Part shown: in pieces, positions 48,963-60,272 of the stretch
How positions within the stretch are numbered: position 1 is the stretch's first letter
Layout: each line of letters begins with the position of its first letter
Origin: Vitellaria paradoxa
Lineage: Eukaryota; Streptophyta; Magnoliopsida; Ericales; Sapotaceae
Length of the DNA stretch: 64,000 nt
Direction: 5' to 3'
Assembly (NCBI GenBank): GCA_019916065.1
Contig: CM034237.1
Location: 58,104,590 to 58,168,589, forward strand
Translations under genes and position numbers: made by a program
The notes under the pieces: generated by a model
Told to the model about the DNA's origin: nothing
Seen by the model: only the letters and a program-made list of their open reading frames with translations
Databases searched by the model: none

Positions 48963-49378
48963 GATTTCATTGCTGCCAATCAAGGGGCATGTGCCAACAA
49001 CGTGATCAAGGAACCAAGAATGAGCAAGTTCAACAAATCATCAAAGACATTAGGTAATCATGATTTGAAATGTCTTGTTTTCCCAGTTTAGACTGATTAG
49101 TTTGAATATAGCTAATGTGCTTTATATGTCACATAATAGGAAGTTTAAGCAGAAAACAAGGTAGACGAGGTTGTGGTGCTGTGGACTGCTAATACAGAGA
49201 GATACAGTAATGTAATTGTTGGGCTAAATGACACCGTGGAGAACTTCTTGGCTTCTTTGGACAAGAATGAAGCGGAGATATCTTCTTCCACCTTGTATGC
49301 AATTGCTTGTGTGCTTGAAAATATTCCATTCATTAATGGAAGCCCACAGAACACTTTTGTCCCAGATCTTTTGATTTG
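48963..49378 (+). pseudogene. Myo-inositol-1-phosphate synthase (MIPS) fragment, two exons (copy 1)
   Basis: Exon a (48,963-49,053) reads DFIAANQG and NNVIK. After a one-base loss it reads EQVQQIIKDI up to a GTAATC donor. Exon b (49,140-49,378) follows CATAATAG. It reads KFKQK and, after another one-base loss, [33 protein letters not shown] and [17 protein letters not shown], then leaves the MIPS sequence and stops. MIPS converts glucose-6-phosphate to inositol-3-phosphate with NAD. These residues come from the middle of a protein of about 510 residues, so the piece is not functional. The intron between the exons is kept. Confidence 0.9.
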
Positions 49379-49379
49379 A

Positions 49380-49890
49380 GCCTAACAATACTCTTTACTT
49401 AATTATCGTTTACTTGTGAACAGTTTCTTAGTCCCTAAAAGTTTCTTTCTTTTAGATTACTTTACCCTCCCATTTCAGGACTCCCGGATGTGCTGTATAT
49501 CTGTGGCCATTAATTGGCCAGTCTTCAGCTTGCAGCTTCTAGAATATATTGCCATGGATGAGGTTTTATTTTTCCCATTGATTATGGAGTGTTTGATCTA
49601 TGCTGTGAGTTTGGTGGCTTTCCAATGAAGTGGGAGAAGTTGGATTTTATTTCTCGTTCTCCTTAAAACTGTCTGTCACATTGTTTGCTGTTCATGATTA
49701 GGTCATTTCTATCTTGTGGTTCTGAGCGGTGGCTGTCTCGCTTTCGTTCTCTGCTCTTGATCTCTTTTAAAGAGTTCTAATGTCCTACTTTAGGAGTTGA
49801 CATACAACTGTATTTCTCAATTTTGTACATGACAAACTTCCTGTTAACAACATTGGCATTTATTCTATTTCCAAACTTTTTGTTGTCGGC
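49380..49890 (+). other. Captured or filler DNA of unknown origin between MIPS and SNF2 pieces (copy 1)
   Basis: A 70-codon frame (49,416-49,628) is present in both duplicates but shows no known family. Splice-like TTTCAG|GACTCC near 49,479 hints at a further host exon. Part may be intron of the SNF2 gene. Confidence 0.35.
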
Positions 49891-49904
49891 AATGTCCCTT
49901 GCAG

Positions 49905-50530
49905 CATAAAAGAGAGCGTTGCAGAGCAGCCTACTTGCATTGTGAGAGGAAAACTGAAAGAGTAAGTGTATTTGCATTTTCGGGCACTACATTAAACATT
50001 TTATCAGAAATACTTAACTTATTTCTTTCGAAGTTTTCCTTTTCCTTTTCTGTTTTTTGTGGAAAAAAAATTATGACCTGTGGATACGCCCTGAAAAGAG
50101 AAAGACTGCTGTTGTATTGACAGTATTGTTCTCTTTTCCTGTATAAACATAACTGTTCTCATCCAAGTACCAAATGAATGGACTACGGTGGTTGGTTTCG
50201 CTGTACAATAACCATTTGAATGGGATTCTTGCAGATGAAATGGGCCTTGGTAAAACTGTTCAGGTATGATTTGGTCTAGAAAGTGATATCATCTGACTTG
50301 CACAAGTTTTCTTGTTATGCAGGGGTACCTTCAAGTTTTATAGACTGGAATCCGGCCAGTTGCGTTTTTGCAGGTTATTGCTCTAATTTGTTACCTAATG
50401 GAAACAAAAAATGACGGCGGACCCTTGTTAGTTGTAGTCCCATCCTCAGTTCTGCCTGGATGGGAGTTAACTTTTGGGCCCCCGGTGTCAACTAGATTTC
50501 TATTCTGGGCCTCCAGAGGAGCGGTGAAGG
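49905..50530 (+). pseudogene. SNF2 ATPase fragment (SPLAYED-type), three exons (copy 1)
   Basis: Exon 1 (49,905-49,962) reads IKESVAEQPTCIVRGKLKE. Exon 2 (50,168-50,263) reads [19 protein letters not shown] and [13 protein letters not shown], which contains helicase motif I (Walker A). Exon 3 (50,374 to about 50,530) reads VIALICYLMETKND and VVVPSSVLPGW; the later NFWAPGVN and YSGPPEER lie in other frames after indels. Introns with GT-AG ends are kept between them. The match is to the ATPase start of SWI/SNF remodellers of the SYD/MINU group. Full proteins exceed 1,000 residues, so this is a broken fragment. Confidence 0.9.
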
Positions 50531-51191
50531 CTGTTAGATTCAATGATCACACCGATTAATACATTTTTTATGTTACTTTTTCAAATCATTTAATTTATTT
50601 AATTATTGTTTATTTTATTTGTTTATAATCTTAATATTTTTATTTTATTTATTGAATCTCATTGTTTGTTATTGGATTTGCATGATTTTAATATGTTAAT
50701 TTGTATATTTAGTTTTAATATTGTAACAGATTTATTTGCAGGTTTGATTCATTATTATAATAAGTTTTTTAGTAAATTGAATATTCAGGAATTTTTTTAA
50801 CCAAAACTTTTAGTGTGGAAACTTATTTTTCATTAAATGTATCTTTTTTCATTTCTAATAGCCCATTTGTTGAAGTTTTGTATATTATAGATGACGGATA
50901 GATTTTTTTGCCAAAAGTTACTATAGACAAGAAAATAAAGTTATCTCGCTAAAAATAACTTTTGGCAATGAAAGTATGAGTCCTTACTAAAAGGTAAGAC
51001 GAGCCAATGAAATTTATTTTCTCACTAAAAATAACAACAGGCAAGGAAAATCACAATATTTTAAATAAAAATTATAAGCAACGTTGGATAAATTAGAAAA
51101 TGATTTTTTTTTCACCTATAATCCTTGTGAGGAAATTATGATTTTTAACAAGGAAAGTTCCTCGCCTATTCTCACTTTTCCTGTAGTGAGA

Positions 51192-51333
51192 GAACGTCAA
51201 TCTGAATTTGCACCTAAGCTTTTAAATGGTCCTTAAAAAGCTACGTCGAGCCTGTAATTTATTATTTGCCCACTTCATTGTCCTTTTATAGCCCTATTTC
51301 ACCGGATTTCTGATCCTGTCTGCAGATATATAT
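51192..51333. other. Spacer between CACTA-like and Mutator-like elements (copy 1)
   Basis: Short unique DNA, shared with 60,044-60,185 in copy 2, ending in the nine-base GATATATAT that serves as the left target duplication of the Mutator-like element. Confidence 0.5.
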
Positions 51334-51588
51334 GGACGGGGACCTTTGGCCTAACTCAGCGGGTGATCTCCTGATTGTGGGGGGTCGAGGTGACAATTCG
51401 CAAAAGTTCGAGTCTTCACTGATGAAATCCAGTCTCGTTGAGTTATTTTAAGGGCCACCCACCACAAACATAAACTTGTGACTTAATCAGTTCGGCGGAT
51501 TTGTGGGGTGTCCGTTGGCCCTCGGTTTACCGGTCGGCTACACAGTCCGTTGAAGACTGTAATAAACTAGCCGGGTTCCGGGTCACCA

Positions 51589-51623
<35 letters not shown>

Positions 51624-51785
51624 ATGCGAGGGGCTGGAGTCGATCCCTTGACTTCAGTGGTTGCAGTCAATTAGAACGGCGTTGTTTCGCTTGGAATGGC
51701 CTTGTCTCGCTTGGAACGCCTGATGGTTTGCCTTTTTTTTTTTTGTTTTTTATTTCGAGAGACAACGTGATGTCTTGACTGCCTT

Positions 51786-51822
<37 letters not shown>

Positions 51823-52549
51823 AGAGTGCGAATTGAGATAAGGAGGAAGTAGTCTTAAGTAACTTTTGTGTCAGAATAGAAAAAATTTATAAATAAAAAA
51901 ATTAATTTTTTAATTAATTAAGTTACAAAATAAAATAAAATAAAAATATTTTAAATATAATTAAATAACTTTGGACAACTTTTAAGTATGCAGTGAAACA
52001 AATATAAATAAATAAAATAAAAATAATTAATTTTTGAAATAATTAATTTTAAACATGTTTGTTAAAAATATAAATATTAATAAATTTTGTTATAATTTTT
52101 AACATATTCTCTTGTACGAAATTAAGTTTAAGTATTTTTGTCAAAATTTGTGAAAGTTTATTTATAAAGGTAATTATGTCCATTCAAATTATATACAAGA
52201 ATAGAAATTTGTAATTTTGTTAATCCACGTTTGGAGGATAAAAAAATTAAAAAAAAAAGCCACAAACTTTGGTATTTTAGATATTTGGTAAGGTACCAAA
52301 AGTTATCAATAATTTTATGTGACATGTTGAACCCATTAATTTTTTTATTTTGACACAAAAGTAACTCAAGACTGCTTCCTCTCTATCTCAATTCGCACTC
52401 CTCTCTCTCTCTCTAAAAGGCAGTCAAGACATCGTGTTGCCTCGAAAAATAAAACAAAAAAAAAAAAGAAAAAGAAAAAGTCATTAAGCGTTCTAAGCGA
52501 GACGACACCGTTTCAATTAACTGTTTCTAAGTGAGACAACACCGTTTCA
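51334..52549. mobile_element. Mutator-like inverted-repeat element, right end cut (copy 1)
   Basis: The left arm begins GGACGGGG after GATATATAT (51,325-51,333). A SINE interrupts it near its start, and it resumes at GGATGCGAGGGGCTGGAGTC (about 51,621). The long arms (about 51,621-51,890 and 52,355-52,549) mirror each other: AGGCAGTCAAGAC on the right opposes GTCTTGACTGCC on the left, each with an AG or CT tract. The right terminus is missing because the duplication breakpoint falls within it. The inside is AT-rich and non-coding. Confidence 0.7.
51338..51594 (+). mobile_element. tRNA-derived SINE, only in copy 1
   Basis: The 5' part contains TAACTCAGCGGG, one base off the Pol III A-box consensus, and AGTTCGAGTCT, close to the B box GGTTCGANTCC, at tRNA-like spacing. 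It ends CACCAAAAATATATA into a (TA)n tail. ATATATATGGACGGGG before it is echoed by ATATATATGGATGCGAGGGG after it, a plausible imperfect target duplication. Copy 2 lacks it (60,186 onward). Confidence 0.75.
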
Positions 52550-53448
52550 ATTATGAAAGTTGATATACACTCACATATATTTTTTTTAAACTTTAACAAC
52601 ATAAGCAAAAAATCTAAGAAAATGTTGATTTTGGGAAAAGTGGGGATACTATATAAAATAGGGAGGGTCAAAAGATACCCTTAGGTTGAAAAACCTTAAA
52701 ACTGTGCAAGGTCCGGTAATCGTGCTCGTGGACTAGTAATCCACAATAACGACAAAAATGTTAAGGTTCATTGTGGCCTTTAAAGTCAGATCTATGACTG
52801 ATGACGTAGGAGTGCTTCGTAACCCGTATATTTATACGAACTGGTGATGTTTGGAATACCACTTTGATTGTGGAATAGTCTTGCAGAGTATTCTTCCCTA
52901 CCTTAGGAAAAGAAAATAATAAATGAAGAAAGGTTAATAAGAGAAGTAAAAGGTGTAAATTAATGTTGTCCCATCCTACTATGTATTGATGTATTGGATG
53001 ATTCTTTACTATATTCATTGTTTTATGTGATTTATGAAGTGCATTACAAAAAATATATTTTTATACATCATGAGCACAAGTGAGTTGGGGCTCACATCTC
53101 TATAGGCTGTGTTGCAGGTACAGAACCTGACATGTAGGAGGCCTGGTACAACCATTTGAAGCCCTATGGTGTTGTTGAGTAGCGTTTACGACTTAGATGT
53201 GATAACTTTAAAAGTTTATGTATATAAAATTATCGTTTTTTAAAATAAATGAAACTTGTGTTATCTGATTTTAAATTAATTCAAGGTGTGTATTTTATTA
53301 ATAAAATATATATTTTTATTGTTTATACTAATGAATAGGATGGTCAGTGACTCTAAAAGGTAAATAGTGAGACTGTAATGAACCAGGTGCATTAAATGTT
53401 TTTAATTTAAACTCACTCATCGGGATCTTGGGATTTCGGGGCGTGACA
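52550..53448 (+). mobile_element. Truncated 3' LTR (duplicated)
   Basis: It carries only the last 900 bases of the LTR, ending GGGGCGTGACA. It has no own 5' target duplication and is followed by the same TAACTTTACGAATAC as the parent, so it arose by duplication and not by a second insertion. Confidence 0.88.
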
Positions 53449-54468
53449 TAACTTTACGAATACATAAGTCTTTAAATAAATCCAAATAATAATACTGAAG
53501 ATGATAAAACAAAATCATGAATAGTAATGTTAATAAATAATTCTTCAAATAAAAGCAATCAATTAGGCCATCATCACAAAGAAAATGATGGGAGGCTAAC
53601 AGCACCTCCAATGTTAGCTACGTGGCATTGGAAGTTATAAATTGTTTGATTAAAATCGAAAAGTTCACAACAAAAGTTTAAAAAAGTTTGAAATTCTCGC
53701 CTAAAATTTTTATACTTAATTTTATTGTAAACTGTCTGATTTTAATCAGACGGGACGGCTAACAATCCAAATATCATGGAGAAGACAGACATTAGGAGTG
53801 ATATTAACCCCCCAAAAGTCCCCGCAAAACTAGGTCCCAAGTTTACAATTAAAAAAAATCAAAATACTCAAATCCAAAATAAATAATTAAAATATTCTTA
53901 TACAATATTACAGAGTTATTATGTCATAGTTCCCAACTAATTCAAAAATTAATGTCTAAAATTCTTTTATCTCATTTGAAAAATATTAAGAAAGAGAGGT
54001 GAACTCACTGCTCAATAAATATAATGTAATACTTATTACAATAAATTTTTAAAAAAAGATTTGAAATTGTCTAACTCGTGAAAATTGAGTTTAAAAGTAC
54101 TAGTGATCATGTATAACAATAGTTTCAAAAATTAAAAAAAAAAAAGAAATTGAACTTTTAGAAACATCAATCAATATTCTAAAATAATTATCATTAGGTA
54201 ATTCTAATCTAATGGCAATGATAATCAAATTAAATTTTGATTTTCTATAATCAATATATAACAATAATTCACATATAGAATTTTCACAAATATCATAACA
54301 ATTATTTTTTAACATGGTAAAAGTATCAGAAATAATATTAGAATTATAATAAAGAGCATAATCAAATCAAATACTAAATGTTATAAATAAATCTTAATAA
54401 TAATATAAATCATTAGATCTAACATCAAATTTAGAGTCATAACACGAAAATACATTGGATACTTTTTC

Positions 54469-54975
54469 CTAAGTTAATTGATAACGCATGATGTACTAAG
54501 AATATGTCTTTTATACGTTGAGAAACTACACTCATTGTCCGGAAAATTATTCTTTACTTACAGGAGTCATCCAAAGCAATACTCTTCCCAGACATTGTGA
54601 CTTAATTTAGTTCATTTATTTTAAAATGTACGACGTACTAAGTTAATTGATAACGCATGATGTACTAAGAATATGTCTTTTACACGTTGAGAAACTACAC
54701 TCATTGTCCGGGAAATTATTCTTTACTTACAGGAGTCATCCAAAGCAATACTCTTCCCAGACATTGTGACTTAATTTAGTTCATTTATTTTAAAATGTAC
54801 GACATACTAAGTTAATTGATAACGCATGATGTACTAAGAATATGTCTTTTACACGTTGAGAAACTACACTCATTGTCCGGAAAATTATTCTTTACTTACA
54901 GGAGTCATCCAAAGCAATACTCTTCCCAGACATTGTGACTTAATTTAGTTCATTTATTTTAAAATGTACGACGTA
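54469..54975. repeat. Three-copy tandem repeat, 169-bp period (copy 2 only)
   Basis: Units start at 54,469, 54,638 and 54,807 with CTAAGTTAATTGATAACGC and are nearly identical. The parent segment in copy 1 (45,974-46,142) has one unit. The array ends 40 bases before the CACTA-like element. Confidence 0.92.
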
Positions 54976-56096
54976 CTAATTTCTTATTAAATGAAATGAA
55001 GTCCTCTATTCTAGACGGCAAGAAAATGGAATATAGGTAAGGAAAGTTTTCGTGAAAAAAACTTATTTTCTTTCTAATAGTAGGTTTAGATGAGGAAATA
55101 AATATTCCTTTACAAATAGTTTGAAGATTTATTATAAGGATAATTTTCCTTACTAATAGTTATATTTTGCGAAAATTTTTAAATTTCCTCATTATAGAGT
55201 ATCTGGGAAAAACTATAGGCAAAAAAAATTTCGTTTTCTCATTAATGGTAGGGTATAAGTAAGAAAATATGAATTACCTCGTTAATAATCAAGCAATTTT
55301 TATGACTATAAGCAAGAAAATTTTGTTTTCTCGTTAATGGTTGGGTATAGGTAAGAAAATATTCATTTTCTCGCTAATAGTCAAGCAATTTTTATGACTA
55401 TAGACAAGAAAATTTAGTTTCCTACCTAATAGTGGGATATCGGTAGTTAAATATTAAAATATATACTTTATCGTTAATAGTACTTTAACTTTTTTCAATT
55501 AAAAAAAAGATGAGTCTATTTGTATTCGACAAATAATTTCTTACACTCTACTTCACTTTTCATTAATTAAAATTATACAATTGTTGATATTTCTTTTCAT
55601 ATATATATTACAATATTATAATGATACAAAAATTCTTATGCAAAAATTCAATTCAAAATATAATTATAATATTATATATATATTATTTTATAATATAAAT
55701 TACCTTTTAAAAATATTTATAAAAGACAACTTATTAGTTTTTTTATATATTTTATTAAGTAGGTAGGTAATTATAATATAATTTTTTCAAAAAATTTACT
55801 TATCTAAATAAATTAATTTATTATGATAAAATTTTAGGTGAGAAAACAGGCTACTCGTTAAAAGTATTATTTGGGGAGGGAATTTTTAAATCCTCGCTAA
55901 GAGCCCATTCTTTTTAAACACCAAAGTCCCTCGCCGTTCGGTCTTCTTTTTCTCTCTCTCTCCTCTTCTCCCCGCATCTGCCCCTTCGCCACGGCTGTTT
56001 CGACTCACCGGCGTTGGCCCTCGCCGCCGCTTACCTTGCCACTACTAGCCCTACACTCGTGCGGTATGAAATAGAGAATACCTACCAGATGGAGAG

Positions 56097-56342
56097 ATGG
56101 CCAGGGGCAGGATTTGGTGGCCGGAATTTGCATTCTCGATACTGTTGTCGATTTCCCGGTGGTCTGGAATCGACTTCTCAGTTGCTTCATTGATTCTCCA
56201 GTGGCCTCTAATCGACTTCTCGCAGTTCAGCTTCCGGTCGTGGTTCGACTACTCAGTCGATAACGTAGTATGGACCTTCGTAACGATGATCAAAACCGCA
56301 ATACTCTGCTGTTTCTGCATCTTCTGTGGCTGTACTATCTGA
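56097..56342 (+). CDS. 81-codon ORF inside CACTA-like element (copy 2)
   Basis: The frame is open and the same length as at 47,269-47,514, with Arg4 changed to Gly (MARGRIWWPEF) and two silent changes. The leader and the hydrophobic C-terminus are conserved. It may be a captured host gene; expression is unknown. Confidence 0.5.
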   Translation: MARGRIWWPEFAFSILLSISRWSGIDFSVASLILQWPLIDFSQFSFRSWFDYSVDNVVWTFVTMIKTAILCCFCIFCGCTI

Positions 56343-56801
56343 TTACTTCCTGCTTCGATTTCATTGGTTTACTGAATTCATTTTCTTCTTCAATAATGAC
56401 GCGTGCTTATCTACAACCTTTAATATAAACTTTAGTTTGTGTAATTGTGCAATTTTTTTACTCGGTAATTCAGATCAATTGCAGTTAATACCGTAAAACA
56501 AAGAGTTTGATTCGTAGAGTGTGAATTCGAATAAATATAGATTGTTCGATCTACACCGAATAAGTAAGTTTGTGAACATACTAAAGAAATATAGATTGTT
56601 ATTTTTTACAGGAATTACCATTTTAGTTTTGGCTCCAATATTCCATAGGATATGCAGATAAGCTCCAGCAGCCGAAGCAATAAAAGCACAACGTAGCTAA
56701 TTTAAATATAAATGAATTGAATTCGAACAAATCTCTCTTAGATTCTTTATTTTCCCTTTGGATCTTTCTTTTGGTTTGCGTAATTAACTATTATTTTGCA
56801 G

Positions 56802-57064
56802 TTAAGAGGCATCGACAAATCAGGAACTCAATCAACAAATTCCTCCGTTTGGTCTTCCATTTAAGGTCCTCTGTCATGTATTGAACAGACAGTTGATGCT
56901 CTCCATTTCTGAGTTCTGATATTTGTTTGCAAAAATTTATCTCTACTTTCTCTGAGTTTACAAATAAGCCTTTTTTTTTTTTGGCACTGATTGGTAGAAC
57001 CAGAAACAGACGAAGTCTATGCACAGCTCACTTTGCACCGCTCACTTTGCACCCAGAAGCAGAT
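56802..57064 (+). pseudogene. Auxin response factor (ARF) fragment, two exons (copy 2)
   Basis: Exons about 56,802-56,899 and 56,998-57,064, with the same extra base and the same 14-base GCTCACTTTGCACC duplication as copy 1. These defects therefore arose before the segment duplicated. The hallmark PETDEVYAQLTL is intact. The codon after LPS (AAG in both copies) sits next to one base difference, ATCTAAGG versus ATTTAAGG. Confidence 0.82.
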
Positions 57065-57795
57065 GTAAGAAATCAGTGCTGTAGTTATAATATGTAATTG
57101 TTTCATGTCTGCTTATATTGGGAAAGTTGGGTCTTTAAAGTACTTAATTTTTGTGTATTTCTTTACTGGTGAATCGGTAATGCTAATTTAGCAAACTGAA
57201 CCTGCAGGTCGATCATAAAAAGAATCCAATAGTTATTTTTTAATACAGAAGATGGTAGAAAAAGTTAAATATATACACGAACAGAGTTATTTCCTAATGC
57301 AGATTTTTTTTTTTTTTTTTTTGGGAAAGTGTATTTTTTAATACAGAATATTAGAACACTGCAATACCTTTAATATCCTCTGTTCTTAGACTTATTGGTA
57401 GTTCAAGGTTTACGTTGTCACCAGTGCTCCATTTTCTAGTGACTGACATGAAGTTACCTGGATCTCTATACTAAAATGTGCTCTTGATGATGCTCTATTT
57501 GGTTCTAGAAACTAGAGAGTTTGAATCATATGACCACCCATGTCATGAAAATGCGAGATTCTGATACCTACTTTTTATTTCCTCTTTACTTTTCACACAG
57601 TTTAGTTAATGTTCTATTGTATTTATTTTTGTTCAAGCTACTTTTTAGAAGCACCTTATCAATTTCTTTATTTCTAATTAAGTGATTTACCCTGAAGATT
57701 TTTTATTGATATAAAATTCTTCTCTTCCGAAGTAGCTGCTACAGAAAAGTAGCCAGAACCACCCAACCACAAGTTTCTTTAGTGAGTCAACATTT

Positions 57796-58221
57796 GATTT
57801 CATTGCTGCCAATCAAGGGGCATGTGCCGACAACGTGATCAAGGAACCAAGAATGAGCAAGTTCAACAAATCATCAAAGACATTAGGTAATCATGATTTG
57901 AAATGTCTTGTTTTCCCAGTTTAGACTGATTAGTTTGAATATAGCTAATGTGCTTTATATGTCACATAATAGGAAGTTTAAGCAGAAAACAAGGTAGACG
58001 AGGTTGTGGTGCTGTGGACTGCTAATACAGAGAGATACAGTAATGTAATTGTTGGGCTAAATGACACCGTGGAGAACTTCTTGGCTTCTTTGGACAAGAA
58101 TGAAGCGGAGATATCTTCTTCCACCTTGTATGCAATTGCTTGTGTGCTTGAAAATATTCCATTGAAAATATTCCATTCATTAATGGAAGCCCACAGAACA
58201 CTTTTGTCCCAGATCTTTTGA
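57796..58221 (+). pseudogene. MIPS fragment, two exons (copy 2)
   Basis: Exons 57,796-57,886 and 57,973 to about 58,221, sharing both one-base losses of copy 1. In addition a 14-base tandem duplication of GAAAATATTCCATT (58,151-58,178) shifts the frame just before the INGSPQNTF segment. This is a private defect of copy 2. Confidence 0.9.
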
Positions 58222-58751
58222 TTTGAGCCTAACAATACTCTTTACTTAATTATCGTTTACTTGTGAACAGTTTCTTAGTCCCTAAAAGTTTCTTTCTTTT
58301 AGATTACTTTACCCTCCCATTTCAGGACTCCCGGATGTGCTGTATATCTGTGGCCATTAATTGGCCAGCCTTCAGTTTGCAGCTTCTAGAATATATTGCC
58401 ATGGATGAAGTTTTATTTTTCCCATTGATTATGGAGTGTTTGATCTATGCTGTGAGTTTGGTGGCTTTCCAATGAAGTGGGAGAAGTTGGATTTTATTTC
58501 TCGTTCTCCTTAAAACTGTCTGTCACATTGTTTGCTGTTCATGATTAGGTCATTTCTATCTTGTGGTTCTGAGCGGTGGCTGTCTCGCTTTCGTTCTCTG
58601 CTCTTGATCTCTTTTAAAGAGTTCTAATGTCCTACTTTAGGAGTTGACATACAACTGTATTTTTCACTTTTATACTTGACAAACTTCCTGTTAACAACAT
58701 TGGCATTTATTCTATTTCCAAACTTTTTGTTGTCAGCAATGTCCCTTGCAG

Positions 58752-59370
58752 CATAAAAGAGAGCGTTGCAGAGCAGCCAACTTGCATTGTGAGAGGAAAA
58801 CTGAAAGAGTAAGTGTATTTGCATTTTCTGGCACTACATTAAACATTTTATCAGAAATACTAAACTTATTTCTTTCGAAGTTTTCCTTTTCCTTTTCTGT
58901 TTTTTGTGGAAAAAAAATTATGACCTGTGGATACGCCCTGAAAAGAGAAAGACTGCTGTTGTATTGACAGTATTGTTCTCTTTTCCTGTATAAACATAAC
59001 TGTTCTCATCCAAGTACCAAATGAATGGACTACGGTGGTTGGTTTCGCTGTACAATAACCATTTGAATGGGATTCTTGCAGATGAAATGGGCCTTGGTAA
59101 AACTGTTCAGGTATGATTTGGTCTAGAAAGTGATATCATCTGACTTGCACAAGTTTTCTTGTTATGCAGGGGTACCTTCAAGTTTTATAGACTGGAATCT
59201 GGCTATTTGCGTTTTTGCAGGTTATTGCTCTAATTTGTTACCTAATGGAAACAAAAAATGACGGAGGACCCTTTTTAGTTGTAGTCCCATCCTCAGTTTT
59301 GCCTGGATGGGAGTTAACTTTTGGGCCCCCGGTGTCAACAAGATTTCTATTTTGGGCCTCCAGATTAGCC
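58752..59370 (+). pseudogene. SNF2 ATPase fragment (SPLAYED-type), three exons (copy 2)
   Basis: Exons 58,752-58,809, 59,015-59,110 and 59,221 to about 59,370. The motif I segment [13 protein letters not shown] is intact. In exon 1 the codons for Pro-Thr read CCA ACT, against CCT ACT in copy 1. In exon 3, changes after VVVPSSVLPGW include an earlier stop (GCCGTGTAA) than in copy 1. Confidence 0.9.
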
Positions 59371-60148
59371 GTGTAAGCTGTTAGATTCAATGATCACACC
59401 GATTACTACAATTTTTTATTTTACTTTTTCAAATCATTTAATTTATTTAATTATTGTTTATTTTATCTGTATATAATCTTAATATTTTTATTTCATTTAT
59501 TGAATCTTGTTGTTTGTTATTGGATTTGCATGATTTTAATATGATAATTTGTATATATATAGTTTTAATATTGTAATAGTTTTATTTATAGGTTTGGTTC
59601 ATTATTATAATAAGTTTTTTTAGCAAATTGAACATTCAGGAATTTTTTTAACTAATACTTTTGGTGATGAAATTTATTTTTCATTAAATGTATCTTTTTT
59701 CATTTTTAATAGCCTATTTGTTGACGTTTTTTATATTATAGATGACGGATATATATTTTTGTTAAAAGTCAATATAGATAAGGAAATAAAATTATCTTAC
59801 TAAAAATAACTTTTGGCAATGAAAGTACGAGTCCTTACTAAAAGGTAAGACGAGCCAATGAAATTTATTTTTTCACTAAAAATAACAACAGGTGAGGAAA
59901 ATCAAAATATTTTAAATAAAAATTATAAGCTACGTTGGATAAATTAGAAAATGATTTTTTTTTCACCTAGAATCCTTTGTGAGGAAATTATGATTTTTAA
60001 CAAGAAAAGTTCCTCGCCTATTCTCACTTTTCCTGTAGTGAGAGAACGTCAATCTGAATTTGCACCTAAGCTTTTAAATGGTCCTTAAAAAGCTACGTCG
60101 AGCCTGTAATTTATTATTTGCCCACTTCATTGTCCTTTTATAGCCCTA

Positions 60149-60272
60149 TTTCACCGGATTTCTGATCCTGTCTGCAGATATATATGGACGCGGGGGGCTG
60201 AAGTCGATCCTTTCACTGGATTTCTGATCCTGTCTGCAGATATATATGGACGTGGGGGTTGGAGTCGATCCC
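60149..60272. repeat. 62-bp tandem duplication spanning the Mutator-like terminus
   Basis: TTTCACCGGATTTCTGATCC through the element end GGACGCGGGG occurs at about 60,149 and again at 60,211 (TTTCACTGGATTTCTGATCC). The terminal bases of the element plus flank are therefore present twice. Copy 1 lacks this duplication. Confidence 0.8.

Larger units (their letters stand above)
46180..51191 (+). mobile_element. CACTA-like element carrying host gene fragments (copy 1)
   Basis: The right terminus ends CCTATTCTCACTTTTCCTGTAGTG. Read from the outside it starts CACTACAGGAAAAGTGAGAA, the classic CACTA end. The left end, from 46,183, reads CGGCAAGAAAATGAAATATA. It aligns with that repeat after CACTA, but the first bases are altered. 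AGA flanks both ends (46,180-46,182 and 51,189-51,191), as expected for the three-base duplication of this superfamily. Subterminal zones (46,190-46,650 and 50,890-51,170) hold many GAGGAAA/TAGGTAAGGAAA-type motifs in both orientations, typical of transposase-binding arrays. No transposase is present. The inside is host-derived: a small ORF, ARF, MIPS and SNF2 pieces. Confidence 0.78.
43894..52549 (+). repeat. Large tandem segmental duplication, copy 1
   Basis: About 8.66 kb. It starts inside the 3' LTR at ATTATGAAATTTGATATACA and ends inside the right arm of a Mutator-like element at 52,549. The following DNA (copy 2) restarts with ATTATGAAAGTTGATATACA. The copies are collinear throughout: LTR end, TAACT, unique target DNA, CACTA-like element and Mutator-like element. 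Copy 1 alone has a MITE (45,551-45,706) and a SINE (about 51,338-51,594). Confidence 0.92.
55013..60043 (+). mobile_element. CACTA-like element carrying host gene fragments (copy 2)
   Basis: The body 55,016-60,040 is flanked by AGA (55,013-55,015 and 60,041-60,043). The right end CCTGTAGTG and the altered left end CGGCAAGAAAATGGAATATA are as in copy 1. The same order of internal pieces is present, so the captures precede the tandem duplication. Confidence 0.78.

Noticed and set aside
49777..49977. 66-codon minus-strand frame repeated in copy 2
   Set aside because: Antisense to the captured SNF2 exon; retained only because the segment is duplicated.
51395..51415. tRNA gene suggested by a B-box-like AGTTCGAGTCT
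   Set aside because: No cloverleaf arms or acceptor stem could be made; it fits a SINE head better.
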